From: Lewinella sp. IMCC34191
GTDB lineage: Bacteria > Bacteroidota > Bacteroidia > Chitinophagales > Saprospiraceae
DNA length: 64,000 bases
Assembly (NCBI RefSeq): GCF_003390935.1
Contig: NZ_QNQZ01000002.1
Location: forward strand, 62,001-126,000
Direction of reading: 5' to 3'
The position numbers were made by a program, and so were the translations under genes. How positions within the stretch are numbered: the first letter of the stretch is position 1; each line of letters starts with the position of its first letter. This document shows, in pieces, positions 53,220-61,506 of this stretch. Below the pieces are notes generated by a model that saw only the letters and a list, made by a program, of their open reading frames with translations, made no database searches and had not been told where the DNA came from.

Positions 53220-54167
53220 TTACCGGCGTACGCCTACCACCTCGTAATCGACGTCGGGGCCGGGGGGCGTGCCGAAGCGGGCGTTCACCGCGTAAAGGGT
53301 ACTGCCCTTGCGCGTTACGGTCGTCGGTACCCGGAAGTTTTCATCGGTGATGATATCGGTGATCGTACCGCTGGTATAGTCCGGCGAGAGGGAGACTTCC
53401 GCAATCTGGTTGAAGGAGTTCTGAACGACGTAGAGTGACTTGCCGACGAGGAGTATCCCGTCGCCGTTTACGACCGTCTCTCCACCCAGATCGATCTGTT
53501 CGGCGGTTGCGGTAGCGGGATCGACCAAATACAAGGTACCCAGACTGCTATTAACCACGATGAGTTGTTTGCCGTCTGGCGTGACCTCGATGCCGTTGGC
53601 GTTGAATCCGCCGGGCACGAAATCGAATTCGCCACCGAGGGTCAGGGTTTCAGTTTCACCGGTCGGTTCGCCGCGGCGGGTCAGTTCGGCTACGTACAGA
53701 TTAGGTGCGAAAGACTCAGTGAAGTAGGCTCCATCCTTCGTGATGGCCACATCGTTGACGAAGCTACCGCCGAAATCATAGGTCTGGACCACTTCCAGCG
53801 CCCGGGTATCCAGTACGTACGCGCCGCCCGTGGCACCACCGGCGACGTAGAGATACCTCGTAGCCGGATCGAAAGCCAGGCCCACGGCGATTCTATCTCC
53901 TTCGGGGGTAAAGATCACCTCACCCGTTCCGGTGCGGAAATCACCGCGGTAGATGGACCCGTCGGCCAGGGACCCCACGTAGAAATTGTTACCCGTCCCG
54001 GCCACGATACCTTCGGGCTGAAAACCGTCCGGTAGGGGTATCAGCTCCGGAAATGCCTTGCGGAATGCTACTTCCTGACCGCTCACGTCAACCGCCGATT
54101 CTTCCTGACAGGCGGTTAGGATAAAGGCGGATAGCAAAGCAAATAAGAGTAGTCTTCCGGTTGGCAT
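53220..54167 (-). CDS. SMP-30/gluconolactonase-like beta-propeller lipoprotein
   Basis: 315 residues. Signal peptide with lipobox ILTAC (Cys about 20). The rest is a six-bladed-propeller type sequence with repeated FYVGSLADGSIYRGDF, LYVAGGATGGAYVLDTR, AYFTESFAPNLYVAEL, GIEVTPDGKQLIVVNSSLGTLYLVD, LYVVQNSFNQIAEVSL blades, as in SMP-30/gluconolactonase/LRE proteins. Enzymatic activity (lactonase) or a binding role cannot be separated from sequence alone. Periplasmic or outer-membrane face. Confidence 0.78.
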   Translation of the reverse strand: MPTGRLLLFALLSAFILTACQEESAVDVSGQEVAFRKAFPELIPLPDGFQPEGIVAGTGNNFYVGSLADGSIYRGDFRTGTGEVIFTPEGDRIAVGLAFDPATRYLYVAGGATGGAYVLDTRALEVVQTYDFGGSFVNDVAITKDGAYFTESFAPNLYVAELTRRGEPTGETETLTLGGEFDFVPGGFNANGIEVTPDGKQLIVVNSSLGTLYLVDPATATAEQIDLGGETVVNGDGILLVGKSLYVVQNSFNQIAEVSLSPDYTSGTITDIITDENFRVPTTVTRKGSTLYAVNARFGTPPGPDVDYEVVGVRR

Positions 54168-54218
54168 GATCGAGTTTTACACTGACCAACGGGAAGATTA
54201 ATCACATTGTTTAAACCC

Positions 54219-54557
54219 CTAGGTGGCCGCTTCGAAGCGTTCCAAAAGCCGGTCGGCGGCTTCCTCTATATCGGTATAGTGTTGCTGGGCGGCCCGCTGC
54301 TTGATGGCGATCAGGCCGGAATGATGGACCCGACGAAAGTCTCCGTACGGAAATCCGAAGCGCCCCTTGGTTTCCTTGCTTTCCTCGTCGTGAATGCCTA
54401 AATGCCATAGGGCGTAATCGTCCCATCCGTGCCGGTCGAGAAAATCGTTTTCCTCGTCGGTACCGGGCTGCGCTTCGCTCCAGTCGCTGTCCTTGACGTA
54501 CTGGTTGGCGTCGATGAGGTCGCGGGCTTTTTTCTCCGCTTCTTTATTGAGTTTCAT
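54219..54557 (-). CDS. Small conserved-looking cytoplasmic protein
   Basis: 112 residues, charged, no signal peptide. The sequence KLNKEAEKKARDLIDANQYV and FLDRHGWDDYALWHLGI and the segment GFPYGDFRRVHHSGLIAIKQRAAQ look like a compact domain that I have seen as a hypothetical protein in other bacteria, without known function. Separate from its neighbours by about 50-60 bp, same strand. Confidence 0.6.
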   Translation of the reverse strand: MKLNKEAEKKARDLIDANQYVKDSDWSEAQPGTDEENDFLDRHGWDDYALWHLGIHDEESKETKGRFGFPYGDFRRVHHSGLIAIKQRAAQQHYTDIEEAADRLLERFEAAT

Positions 54558-54618
54558 GATGTCGGTTTTGGGGTAAAAACCGATACGCTGCCCGGCGGGT
54601 TTGGCCGCTGCTATGAAG

Positions 54619-55245
54619 CTACAGGTGCCCGCCGCCCCGCTCGAAGGAGTAACGCGATCGGCGTACGGAGGGATAGAAGGTCAATCCGACATTGAGCCGG
54701 GCGGTGGTGAAGGTGTAACTGTCTTCGGGGACCCGGACGCCCAGCTCACTGTCGCGGACGTCGTACATATACGCTCCGCTTACGCGCAGGCGGGTATCGA
54801 TAGCCACGCGTTCGCTCAGGAACAACAACAAGCCCGGGGCCAGTCCCACGCCGGCTCCGCGGGCGTCAGCCCCTGGAAATGGTTCGGTCATGACATACTG
54901 ACCCATGATTTCCAAAAAGGCTTTTACCTGCGCTCCGCCGCCACCAAAATAGTAGCGCGTGCCGAGTTCGTACTCCGCGATTGCGTATTCCTCCGCGAAG
55001 ACCGACTCCGGCTTTTCCATGACCTGGATGCGGGAAGTCCCCAGAAAAAAGGTGGAAGCCGGGCTGATCCCGATGCCAAGTCGAAAGTCGTAGCCGTAAC
55101 CGAGAACGGCATCGGCTACCGCCGTCTCTTCGTATTTGATGCCCGAAGCGCTTCCGTTGAAGTTGACGAACAGGCCCTTGGTGTTCTGGGCGGAAAGCAG
55201 GCTGGCCACCAGCAGCGCGGGCAGAAATAAATAAAAGGATTTCAT
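54619..55245 (-). CDS. Outer-membrane beta-barrel protein (porin-like fold)
   Basis: 208 residues from the ATG at 55245. Signal peptide (MKSFYLFLPALLVASLLSAQ) then alternating amphipathic strands with aromatic girdles (LFVNFNGSASG, YDFRLGIGIS, YELGTRYYFGGGGAQVKAFLEI, LRVSGAYMYDV, LNVGLTFYP), the pattern of an 8-stranded OMP_b-brl barrel. A dispersed-repeat copy (54927-54942) encodes GGGGAQV in a loop. Function unknown. Confidence 0.7.
   Translation of the reverse strand: MKSFYLFLPALLVASLLSAQNTKGLFVNFNGSASGIKYEETAVADAVLGYGYDFRLGIGISPASTFFLGTSRIQVMEKPESVFAEEYAIAEYELGTRYYFGGGGAQVKAFLEIMGQYVMTEPFPGADARGAGVGLAPGLLLFLSERVAIDTRLRVSGAYMYDVRDSELGVRVPEDSYTFTTARLNVGLTFYPSVRRSRYSFERGGGHL
54927..54942 (+). 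repeat. Dispersed 16-bp repeat, copy 10
   Basis: Perfect 16-mer preceded by CTTTTA and followed by ACCAAAAT. It is antisense to the beta-barrel gene and read as GGGAQV. Confidence 0.85.
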
Positions 55246-55309
55246 GTTGGTTGTATAGGTGCTTCCTATCCAACGCACGACCGGTCCGCCTAGGGTCCCT
55301 TTAACATTT

Positions 55310-55765
55310 TTACCCGGCGGGAATGGCCACCGAGGTTTCGGTTCCCGTCAGGGTGAACACGGTAGGCAGGGCATCGGCCAGGTAGGGGGAAAGGTCGAAT
55401 TGGTAGGTTTCCTCCATGATGGCCTGGCAAGTCATTTCGTTCTCCCCTACCCCGTCGTCGAATACGAGCAGGGCATCAGTTTGGGTTGGGCTGCTCTCGG
55501 CTACGGCTCCGGAAGTGTGCAGTGCCACCCGCCAGGCTTGGCTGCTGCAGCCCGTTGCGGAAATGGTCACCGATAGGCACAAGCCGTCGACCTCGGCGTT
55601 CACCACCTGGTAGTCATCGGACGTAAGCCGGGGCATGGGGTCGCGCACCTGGATGAGGGCGCCGCAGTCAGACACGGTAGTTTCGGCGGGCGATTCCGTA
55701 TCCGTATTGCAACCGGCCGAACGGACCAGCGCAACCAGCAAAAGAGAGAACACACTAATTTTCAT
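55310..55765 (-). CDS. Cysteine-rich lipoprotein, paralogue 1
   Basis: 151 residues. Signal peptide and lipobox ending at RSAGC (Cys about 19). Four further cysteines (SDCGALIQ, GLCLSVTI, ATGCSSQ, MTCQAIM) match one-for-one those of the protein at 57247-57699, suggesting two conserved disulfides in a periplasmic or surface beta-sandwich. The family has no name I recognise. It lies 90 bp downstream of the serine hydrolase in the same direction. Confidence 0.7.
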   Translation of the reverse strand: MKISVFSLLLVALVRSAGCNTDTESPAETTVSDCGALIQVRDPMPRLTSDDYQVVNAEVDGLCLSVTISATGCSSQAWRVALHTSGAVAESSPTQTDALLVFDDGVGENEMTCQAIMEETYQFDLSPYLADALPTVFTLTGTETSVAIPAG

Positions 55766-55855
55766 GGGCTAAAACATGGTTACTTTTCCACCGAACGGGA
55801 AAGATGGCGGAATGCTTGATGGATGTCCCGAAGTTTTCCAATTGTACCGCCGTGA

Positions 55856-57181
55856 TCACTGAATGCTGACCCGGACCTGACTGGCCCGCCCCGCACGGTA
55901 GTGGATCACCAAACGGTAGATACCGGCGGGAATACCCGTGACCGGGAACTCGCCGGCGTCACCCGATACGCTGCGCCGGCGCAGCGGACGCCCGGCCAGG
56001 TCGTATAAGGTGAGGGTCTCCATCGCTTCCGAAGCATGTATTCGCAACCGATCGTGGACGGGATTGGGAAAGACTGCTGCCGCGGGAGCGGGCGCCGGTT
56101 CCGCTAGCGCGGTGGAAGTTTTAGGCAAAACGGAGTTGATCCGCTTCCATATCTCATTGTTGAAGTCCGCGCCGACGTACTCCCCTCCCCCAACGAAGGG
56201 CTCCTCTCCTACGCGCACCCAAACCAGTCCGCGGCTTGGGGTAACGTTGATGAACTGCCCGTTGGCCCCGGCGGCGAAGTAGGTATCGGCCGGCGCATCG
56301 GGTAAGGCGGAGCCGTCGAAAACTTCCCGGGCGCCGTTGAGCATATAACTGTCTTGGCCATTGAGCCAGGTTAGCAGGCCATACGATTGGTTCAGCTCCT
56401 GGGAGGGCGTCGTCATACGGGTATAATAATCCGCGGGAATCACCTGGCGCCCGTCCCATGCCCCGCCGTTCAGCAGCAGGAGTCCGAAGCGCGCCATGGA
56501 GCGGGCGGTACTGACGTACACCCGGTTGTAGCGACCGAGCGGAACGTAGGCTCCGACCAGGCCGGTCGTTGCCCGAAAGTGATCCCGGATAAACCGGGTA
56601 GGCGTGTGACCGGTAGCCGCTTCCAGCACGTCGTGCAGGAGGGTGCAAGGAGCGTTATAATAGGCCCAGCGGGTGCCGGGCTCGGCCAGGCAGGAGAGAC
56701 ATTCGGGTTCGGTGCAAAAGAAATCGCCCTTGTCGTCCAAGCCCGTGGTCATGCGCAGATGGTCGAGTACCGTAATGGTGGCTTCCTCCTCCGCCGTGCA
56801 ACTTGTCCATCCGTTTCCGAGGTACGTACGGGAGCTTTCGTTCAGATTGAGGTGCCCCTCCGCTTCCGCTATGCCGAATGCGGCGGAAAGCAGCGTCTTA
56901 CCGGCACTGGCCCAGTAGTGCAGACTGTCCGGGCCAAAACCGTTCATATAGTGCTCGAGGACGATTTCACCGTCCTCGAGCAGCAGAAAAGCTTTGGAAT
57001 TTGCCGCTTCCAGGTAGGTGTAGAGATGCTCGATGGCCGCGGCATCGTAGCCGAGCTCCGCGGCGGATCGTTCCTGCCATTCCTCTCCCGTGGTCTGTGG
57101 GAAGTAGCGTTGCTGAGCGGCTACACCGTGGGCCAGCAGCAAGAGACAGAGGGTCTTCAGCGCGAAGCGAATCATGTGCAA
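55856..57181 (-). CDS. Serine hydrolase (beta-lactamase class C fold) with T9SS sorting domain
   Basis: 441 residues; an ATG two codons in (57175) is an alternative. Signal peptide about 1-22. The SxxK motif is SAGK (Ser92, Lys95) in YWASAGKTLLSAAFGIAEAEG and the YxN-like motif is YYN (174-176). The fold matches penicillin-binding-protein/beta-lactamase-like hydrolases that act on D-amino-acid peptides or esters. The C-terminal 75 residues (VFPNPVHDRLRIHASEAMETLTLYDLAG ... GIYRLVIHYRAG) are a type A T9SS sorting domain. It is flanked on both sides by paralogous cysteine-rich lipoprotein genes in the same direction. Confidence 0.85.
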   Translation of the reverse strand: MHMIRFALKTLCLLLLAHGVAAQQRYFPQTTGEEWQERSAAELGYDAAAIEHLYTYLEAANSKAFLLLEDGEIVLEHYMNGFGPDSLHYWASAGKTLLSAAFGIAEAEGHLNLNESSRTYLGNGWTSCTAEEEATITVLDHLRMTTGLDDKGDFFCTEPECLSCLAEPGTRWAYYNAPCTLLHDVLEAATGHTPTRFIRDHFRATTGLVGAYVPLGRYNRVYVSTARSMARFGLLLLNGGAWDGRQVIPADYYTRMTTPSQELNQSYGLLTWLNGQDSYMLNGAREVFDGSALPDAPADTYFAAGANGQFINVTPSRGLVWVRVGEEPFVGGGEYVGADFNNEIWKRINSVLPKTSTALAEPAPAPAAAVFPNPVHDRLRIHASEAMETLTLYDLAGRPLRRRSVSGDAGEFPVTGIPAGIYRLVIHYRAGRASQVRVSIQ

Positions 57182-57246
57182 CTAACGACGATTGCATGTC
57201 AAAACGTATTGTTTGCCTCGGCCATGTGCCTGGGGCCACTACCATC

Positions 57247-57699
57247 TTATTCAATCAGGAGCGTTGTGTCCAGGCCGATCAGGGTAAATTGGGTAGGCAA
57301 TACACCGTCGTGGAGGTAGGGCTCCAGATCGAAGGCGAAATCCGCTTCGACCAGGGCCTCGCAGGTGACGTTACCCGCCGGCACCCCATCGTCGAAAATC
57401 AGGCGGGCCGACGTCTGGGTCGGTAGGCTTTCCTTCACCTCCCCCCGGGTCAGGAGGTCCATACGGAACTGAGTGGAGCTGCAGCCCGTAGCCTGGATAC
57501 GGACCGACAGGCAACGATCGTCGACCCGAAGATCGAGCAGACCGTATGTGTCCGTTTCGATCTCGACCAGCGCGTCCACGATCTGGATGGGAGATCCGCA
57601 AGTGGGGCGATAGTCAAAGGAGTCGTCCTCATCGGTCGAGCACCCGCTGACCGCAGCCAGCGCAAGAAGAAGCAAGGGTAAAAGGCGCATACTCATCAA
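57247..57699 (-). CDS. Cysteine-rich lipoprotein, paralogue 2
   Basis: 150 residues (internal ATGs at codons 2 and 4 are possible starts). Signal peptide with lipobox AVSGC (Cys about 20). Shares with the gene at 55310-55765 the pattern PTCGSPIQ, RCLSVRI, ATGCSSTQ, SLPTQTSARLIFDDGV, TCEALV and a closing ...LPTQFTLIGLDTT. First gene of the apparent lipoprotein-hydrolase-lipoprotein unit, 65 bp before the hydrolase. Confidence 0.7.
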   Translation of the reverse strand: MMSMRLLPLLLLALAAVSGCSTDEDDSFDYRPTCGSPIQIVDALVEIETDTYGLLDLRVDDRCLSVRIQATGCSSTQFRMDLLTRGEVKESLPTQTSARLIFDDGVPAGNVTCEALVEADFAFDLEPYLHDGVLPTQFTLIGLDTTLLIE

Positions 57700-57757
57700 A
57701 GTTTATTGATAAGCAGGAAGACGCTAGCGCCGGCCCAGAACGTTTGTGATGGAAATC

Positions 57758-58483
57758 CTAAAGGCTATCTAAAATTCCACGTTGCCGCTGCCCGAAGTTC
57801 AGCGCTTCCATCAGCGTAGCGCTCATCACCTCTTCCAGGTTTCCGTAGGCCGCGGCGTAGTCTTCCTGGCTGCGGCGGACGACCTCCTGGGCCTCGGCCC
57901 GATTGTAGGTATGCGTGATCTCGCACTTCATATCGGTACCCGGAAGTTGCTTATAGGTTAGGAAGTAGTGGCGCAGGCGGTTGAGGATGGGTTGCGGAAT
58001 GTCGTCGATATCATTCCAGCTACCGTATACTTCATCGTTGTCGAGTACGGCGATGATCTTATCGTCGGCCTCGCCACCGTCCAGCATGCGAAAGCCGCCA
58101 ATGGGCTTCGCCTTCACGATGATGTTACCGTGGGTGACCTCGCGCTCGGTAAGCACGCAGATGTCGAGCGGGTCGTCATCGCCGTGGATATCCTTACGTT
58201 CGGTCTGTGCCATACAGTAATCGGCTACCCGCTCCTTGCAGTAGGTCTGGGGGATAAAGCCGTACATAGCCGGTACGATGTTAGAGAACTTCTGCGGACG
58301 GTCGATGATGAGGTAGCCTGACTTCTTATCTACTTCGTACTTCACGGTGTCCGAGGGAATGACCTCGATGAAGGCACTCACCACGTCCGGTGCGCGGCTA
58401 CCGATATCGATCCCGTGCCAGGGATGGCTCTTGTAGCGCAGACCAATCAGTTTCCAAAGTTTATCGTAGGCTTCGTTGCCCAT
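57758..58483 (-). CDS. ppa: Inorganic pyrophosphatase (family I)
   Basis: 241 residues. Family I core: KYEVDKKSGYLIIDRP, YGFIPQTYC, the metal-binding acidic cluster in GDDDPLDICVL, and VLDNDEVYGSWNDIDDIP. It hydrolyses pyrophosphate to drive biosynthesis, in the cytoplasm with Mg2+. The N-terminal ~55 residues and the C-terminal ~30 are longer than in the E. coli enzyme. A -7 promoter box lies 31 bp upstream. Confidence 0.9.
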   Translation of the reverse strand: MGNEAYDKLWKLIGLRYKSHPWHGIDIGSRAPDVVSAFIEVIPSDTVKYEVDKKSGYLIIDRPQKFSNIVPAMYGFIPQTYCKERVADYCMAQTERKDIHGDDDPLDICVLTEREVTHGNIIVKAKPIGGFRMLDGGEADDKIIAVLDNDEVYGSWNDIDDIPQPILNRLRHYFLTYKQLPGTDMKCEITHTYNRAEAQEVVRRSQEDYAAAYGNLEEVMSATLMEALNFGQRQRGILDSL

Positions 58484-58816
58484 AGGGTTATTCTTTTGTA
58501 GGGAGTGTATAGCACAAAGGTACGCGCTAAAGGCGCATCGGGTTCTCTTGGTTTAGAACGCAACATCGAATTTCGTGTTGCAGATGACCTCCTTTACCTT
58601 TTTATATGGCGAGGGGGCCGGTCTTATATCCCGGGCTGCGGAATATAATTCGGCAAAGCACCCATCGGCGAGCAGTTTACCGGCCGCCACGGCATCGGGG
58701 TGCCGGAGAATTGCGTTTTCCGCGACGGCCAACGCGGTAGGTGAAATTAACGTTAAACTATTGGCCTCCGGTAACCGAGAGCACCCTACGTCGTCTTCTT
58801 CCTGAACCCTCGCTCC
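58484..58816. other. Divergent intergenic region
   Basis: 333 bp between ppa and an exported unknown. It holds the ppa -7 box (58515-58522), a GCGC...GCGC mini-stem just beyond it and an imperfect hairpin GCAACA...TGTTGC at 58560-58581. A protein-like 59-codon minus-strand reading frame with a TTG start (58553-58732) is possible but weak; the overlapping plus-strand frame at 58575-58805 looks random. Confidence 0.4.
58515..58522 (-). promoter_or_regulatory. Putative -7 box for ppa
   Basis: Minus-strand TACCTTTG (CAAAGGTA on the plus strand), an exact TAnnTTTG match and the commonest form of the Bacteroidota -7 element, about 31 bp upstream of the ppa start. No TTTG box at the -33 position. 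Confidence 0.5.
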
Positions 58817-59284
58817 ATGCGCGCCCTCCTTTCCCTGCTGTTCGTGTTGTTCGTCGTGGCCCTCCCAGCCCAGGCGGACACCCTGCTACAAGCCTACCAC
58901 TGGCAGGAAGAAGGCACCGACCGCCGGCTTCTGCTCACCCCCGACGGTACCTTTCAGCTCGACTACGGGCCCGATGCCGCTAAGGCGCGCTACCTGATGG
59001 GCCGCTACCGGACGGATTCCACCGGCCGCGCCCTCACGCTATCCGTGGACTACTTCCTCGGCAAGTCGCGACTGCACCCACGCTACCGCGACGGGCAGGA
59101 CTTTCACCTGGTTTACGACATCATCAAGGTCACTGAACACCGCCTCGTGCTGCTGGACGTGGCTACCGACGACCTGCAGGCCTTCCTGGCTTCTCCCCTG
59201 CTGAAGGAGGACGACCCGGCGCGGCGGCGGGTACCGAAACCTCAGATCAAGGACTGGGAACTGCCGGAGGGCTGGGGCGGGTAA
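58817..59284 (+). CDS. Small exported protein of unknown function
   Basis: 155 residues with a signal peptide (MRALLSLLFVLFVVALPAQA). The mature part reads like a lipocalin- or DUF-type beta barrel with alternating strands (RRLLLTPDGTFQLDYG, YLMGRYRTDSTGRALTLSV, LVYDIIKVTEHRLVLLDV), a pattern seen in small Bacteroidota proteins that report on a measured quantity. Function unknown. Convergent with the PQQ-type dehydrogenase, 13 bp apart. Confidence 0.6.
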   Translation: MRALLSLLFVLFVVALPAQADTLLQAYHWQEEGTDRRLLLTPDGTFQLDYGPDAAKARYLMGRYRTDSTGRALTLSVDYFLGKSRLHPRYRDGQDFHLVYDIIKVTEHRLVLLDVATDDLQAFLASPLLKEDDPARRRVPKPQIKDWELPEGWGG

Positions 59285-59297
59285 GAGCGGGGACGGC

Positions 59298-60449
59298 TCA
59301 CTTTCCGTCCTCCGTAAAGGGCCGCAAATGAAACAGCTGCCCGTTTTCCGCATCCGTCAGTACATATAGCGTACCGTCGGGAGCCTGAGCTACTTCCCGC
59401 ACGCGACCACCGATGGGGATCCGCTCCAACTCCTCGGCCGTATCGCCGTCCACCGCTACGCGGATGATGCCGCCGGCGGTCAGTCCTCCGATCAGGGCAT
59501 TGCCCTGCCAGGCTTCGTAGATAGCACCGGTGTAGAACACCATGCCCGAGGGGGAGATCGTCGGCGACCAGTGGATGGCCGCGTCCGTGAATTCCGGGCG
59601 GGTCGTCGGGTCGGGAATTTTGGTATTGTCGTAATTGTCGCCCCAGCTCACGACCGGCCAGCCGTAGTTCTTTCCGGCCATCACCTGGTTCAGTTCGTCG
59701 CCGCCCATCGGGCCCATTTCGGTGACCCAGAGGATACCGGTGGCGGGGTTGATGGCCGCCGCCTGGATGTTGCGGTGGCCGTAGGAGTAAATCTCGGGCT
59801 TGGAGTCACTGGCTTCAGCGAAGGGGTTATCGTCGGGGATCGTGCCGTCACGGTGTAAGCGGACGATGGTGCCGAGGTGATTGGTCAGGTCCTGGGCGGG
59901 GTCGAACTGGTAGCGTTCGCCCATGGTGAAGTAGAGCATGTCCTCGCCGGTGAATTCGATCCGTCCTCCGAAATGCTTGCCCCCCTTTAGTTTGTACTCC
60001 TGCACGAAGAGCGTTTCAAAGTCCTCGATCCGGTCGTCTACCCAGCGTCCACGACCGAAAGCGGTCGAGGCGAGCGAATCCTCCCCCATCTGCGCGTACG
60101 ACAGGTAGATGTATCCATTGTCGGCGAAGTCGGGATCGAGCGCCACGTCCAGCAATCCACCCTGGTCGACATTATAGACCTCCGGGGTACCCTCAACGGG
60201 GGCCGACAGCGTGGAATCAGCGGCGACTATCCGCAAGCGTCCCGGCCGTTCGGTAACCAGCATCCGGCCGTCGGGTAAAAAGGCCAGGGCCCAGGGGTGC
60301 TCGAGGCTATCGACGATCGGGACGATTTTTATTGCGCCGGCCTCCGTCAGGGCCTGCCCCTTCTGGGCGGTCAGCGTATGGGTGACCAGCAAGCACACCG
60401 CGGTGAGCAAACAGGCTTTGGCGGCGGAGCGCAGGTATAAAGTGTTCAT
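59298..60449 (-). CDS. PQQ-dependent aldose sugar dehydrogenase-like protein
   Basis: 383 residues from the ATG at 60449; a signal peptide follows (CLLTAVCLLVTHTLTAQ). Six-bladed propeller motifs of the soluble glucose/aldose dehydrogenase family: PWALAFLPDGRMLVTERPGRL, QGGLLDVALDPDF, KHFGGRIEF, SYGHRNIQA, VTEMGPMGGDELN, GKNYGWP. It probably oxidises aldoses in the periplasm with PQQ; no PQQ-synthesis gene is nearby. Residues LYLRSAAK at the N-terminus are encoded by a dispersed-repeat copy. Confidence 0.85.
   Translation of the reverse strand: MNTLYLRSAAKACLLTAVCLLVTHTLTAQKGQALTEAGAIKIVPIVDSLEHPWALAFLPDGRMLVTERPGRLRIVAADSTLSAPVEGTPEVYNVDQGGLLDVALDPDFADNGYIYLSYAQMGEDSLASTAFGRGRWVDDRIEDFETLFVQEYKLKGGKHFGGRIEFTGEDMLYFTMGERYQFDPAQDLTNHLGTIVRLHRDGTIPDDNPFAEASDSKPEIYSYGHRNIQAAAINPATGILWVTEMGPMGGDELNQVMAGKNYGWPVVSWGDNYDNTKIPDPTTRPEFTDAAIHWSPTISPSGMVFYTGAIYEAWQGNALIGGLTAGGIIRVAVDGDTAEELERIPIGGRVREVAQAPDGTLYVLTDAENGQLFHLRPFTEDGK
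60420..60435 (-). repeat. Dispersed 16-bp repeat, copy 11
   Basis: Perfect reverse copy (GGCGGCGGAGCGCAGG) followed by TATAAAG. It encodes YLRSAAK at the N-terminus of the PQQ-type dehydrogenase. Confidence 0.85.
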
Positions 60450-60574
60450 CGTGTTTGTTTGGTACCTTAAGTTCATCCGGCATTTTCAGTTCACCGATTC
60501 GCTGCCTTTCACATAACCGGTCGCCAGTCTTAGGGCGGGAAGTGACATTCGGCCAAAGTTCCTTACTTAGCGGA

Positions 60575-61504
60575 ATGATTGAGCGGAGTTGGTCGTTCCT
60601 GTGCTGTTTCCTGTTTGGCAACCTGCTGTTCTCCCAGCGCTCCGTCGCCATAACGATCGACGATGTCCCGAATACCCGGCTCTTTGCCCGGGACGGATAC
60701 CACTCCCGCCTGCTGGACAGCCTGGACGCGCTAGCCATCCCCGTGGCCGTCTTCATCAACGAGGGCCTGATCTACCGCACCGATTCGGTGACCGCCAACT
60801 TCGGGTTGCTGCGCGACTGGGCCGTCCGCGACTCCGTGACGCTCGGCAACCACGGCTTTCAGCACGCCCGCTACTCCGCCACCGGCTTCGATGGCTACGT
60901 CCGGGAGGTACGCCGGGGCGAGGCGATCACCCGAGAGCTGGCCGCGGTCTACGGTAAGGAGCTCCGGTACTTCCGCTTTCCCTATAACGACCTCGGGGCG
61001 GACTCCCTGCAGCACCGGCAAATCGCGGACTTTCTCGCGGACGAAGGCTACGCCATCGCCCCGTTCACCGTCGAGAGTTCCGACTGGATGTACGATGCCG
61101 TGTACGAGGAGCTCCTGGCGCGCGGAGAACCCGCGGCGGCCCGGGAGATCGGCCGGGCCTACGTGGAGAAAACGCTGGCGTACTTCGCCTACTTCGAGGG
61201 TCTGGCCCACAAGGATTACGGACGGCCGATCCGGCATATCTACCTCTGCCACGACAACCGCCTGAACGCCGACTTCCTGCCCCGGATCGTCCGGGAGCTC
61301 AGGGCCCGGAATTACCGCTGTATTAGCCTACCGGATGCCCTGGCTGACCCGGTGTACGACCGCTCGGATCGCTACTACCAGAAATGGGGAGTTTCCTGGG
61401 TCTACCGCTGGATGACGGATCCGGAAGCCCGCGGGCAGCGGATGCGCGGCGAACCTTCTACGCAGGATATCCTCGAACGCTACGAACGCCTTGCGGGCGA
61501 ATAG
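60575..61504 (+). CDS. Polysaccharide deacetylase (NodB family), exported
   Basis: 309 residues from the ATG at 60575, which precedes a signal peptide (SFLCCFLFGNLLFSQ). NodB motifs: AITIDDVP (Asp pair), GNHGFQHARYS (HxxxH-type metal site), and FRFPYND. Family members remove N- or O-acetyl groups from chitin, peptidoglycan or other glycans with Zn. The C-terminal 90 residues (HIYLCHDNRLNADFLPRIVREL) complete the barrel. Its stop is 2 bp from the stop of the convergent trpB2. Confidence 0.82.
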   Translation: MIERSWSFLCCFLFGNLLFSQRSVAITIDDVPNTRLFARDGYHSRLLDSLDALAIPVAVFINEGLIYRTDSVTANFGLLRDWAVRDSVTLGNHGFQHARYSATGFDGYVREVRRGEAITRELAAVYGKELRYFRFPYNDLGADSLQHRQIADFLADEGYAIAPFTVESSDWMYDAVYEELLARGEPAAAREIGRAYVEKTLAYFAYFEGLAHKDYGRPIRHIYLCHDNRLNADFLPRIVRELRARNYRCISLPDALADPVYDRSDRYYQKWGVSWVYRWMTDPEARGQRMRGEPSTQDILERYERLAGE

Positions 61505-61506
61505 GC

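Noticed and set aside
58575-58805. A 76-codon plus-strand frame before the exported unknown
   Set aside because: Serine/alanine-rich, no signal or motif; overlaps a more protein-like minus-strand frame.
1043-60435. CRISPR or tandem-repeat reading of the dispersed repeat
   Set aside because: Copies are kilobases apart, in both orientations, with no spacer periodicity and no cas genes.
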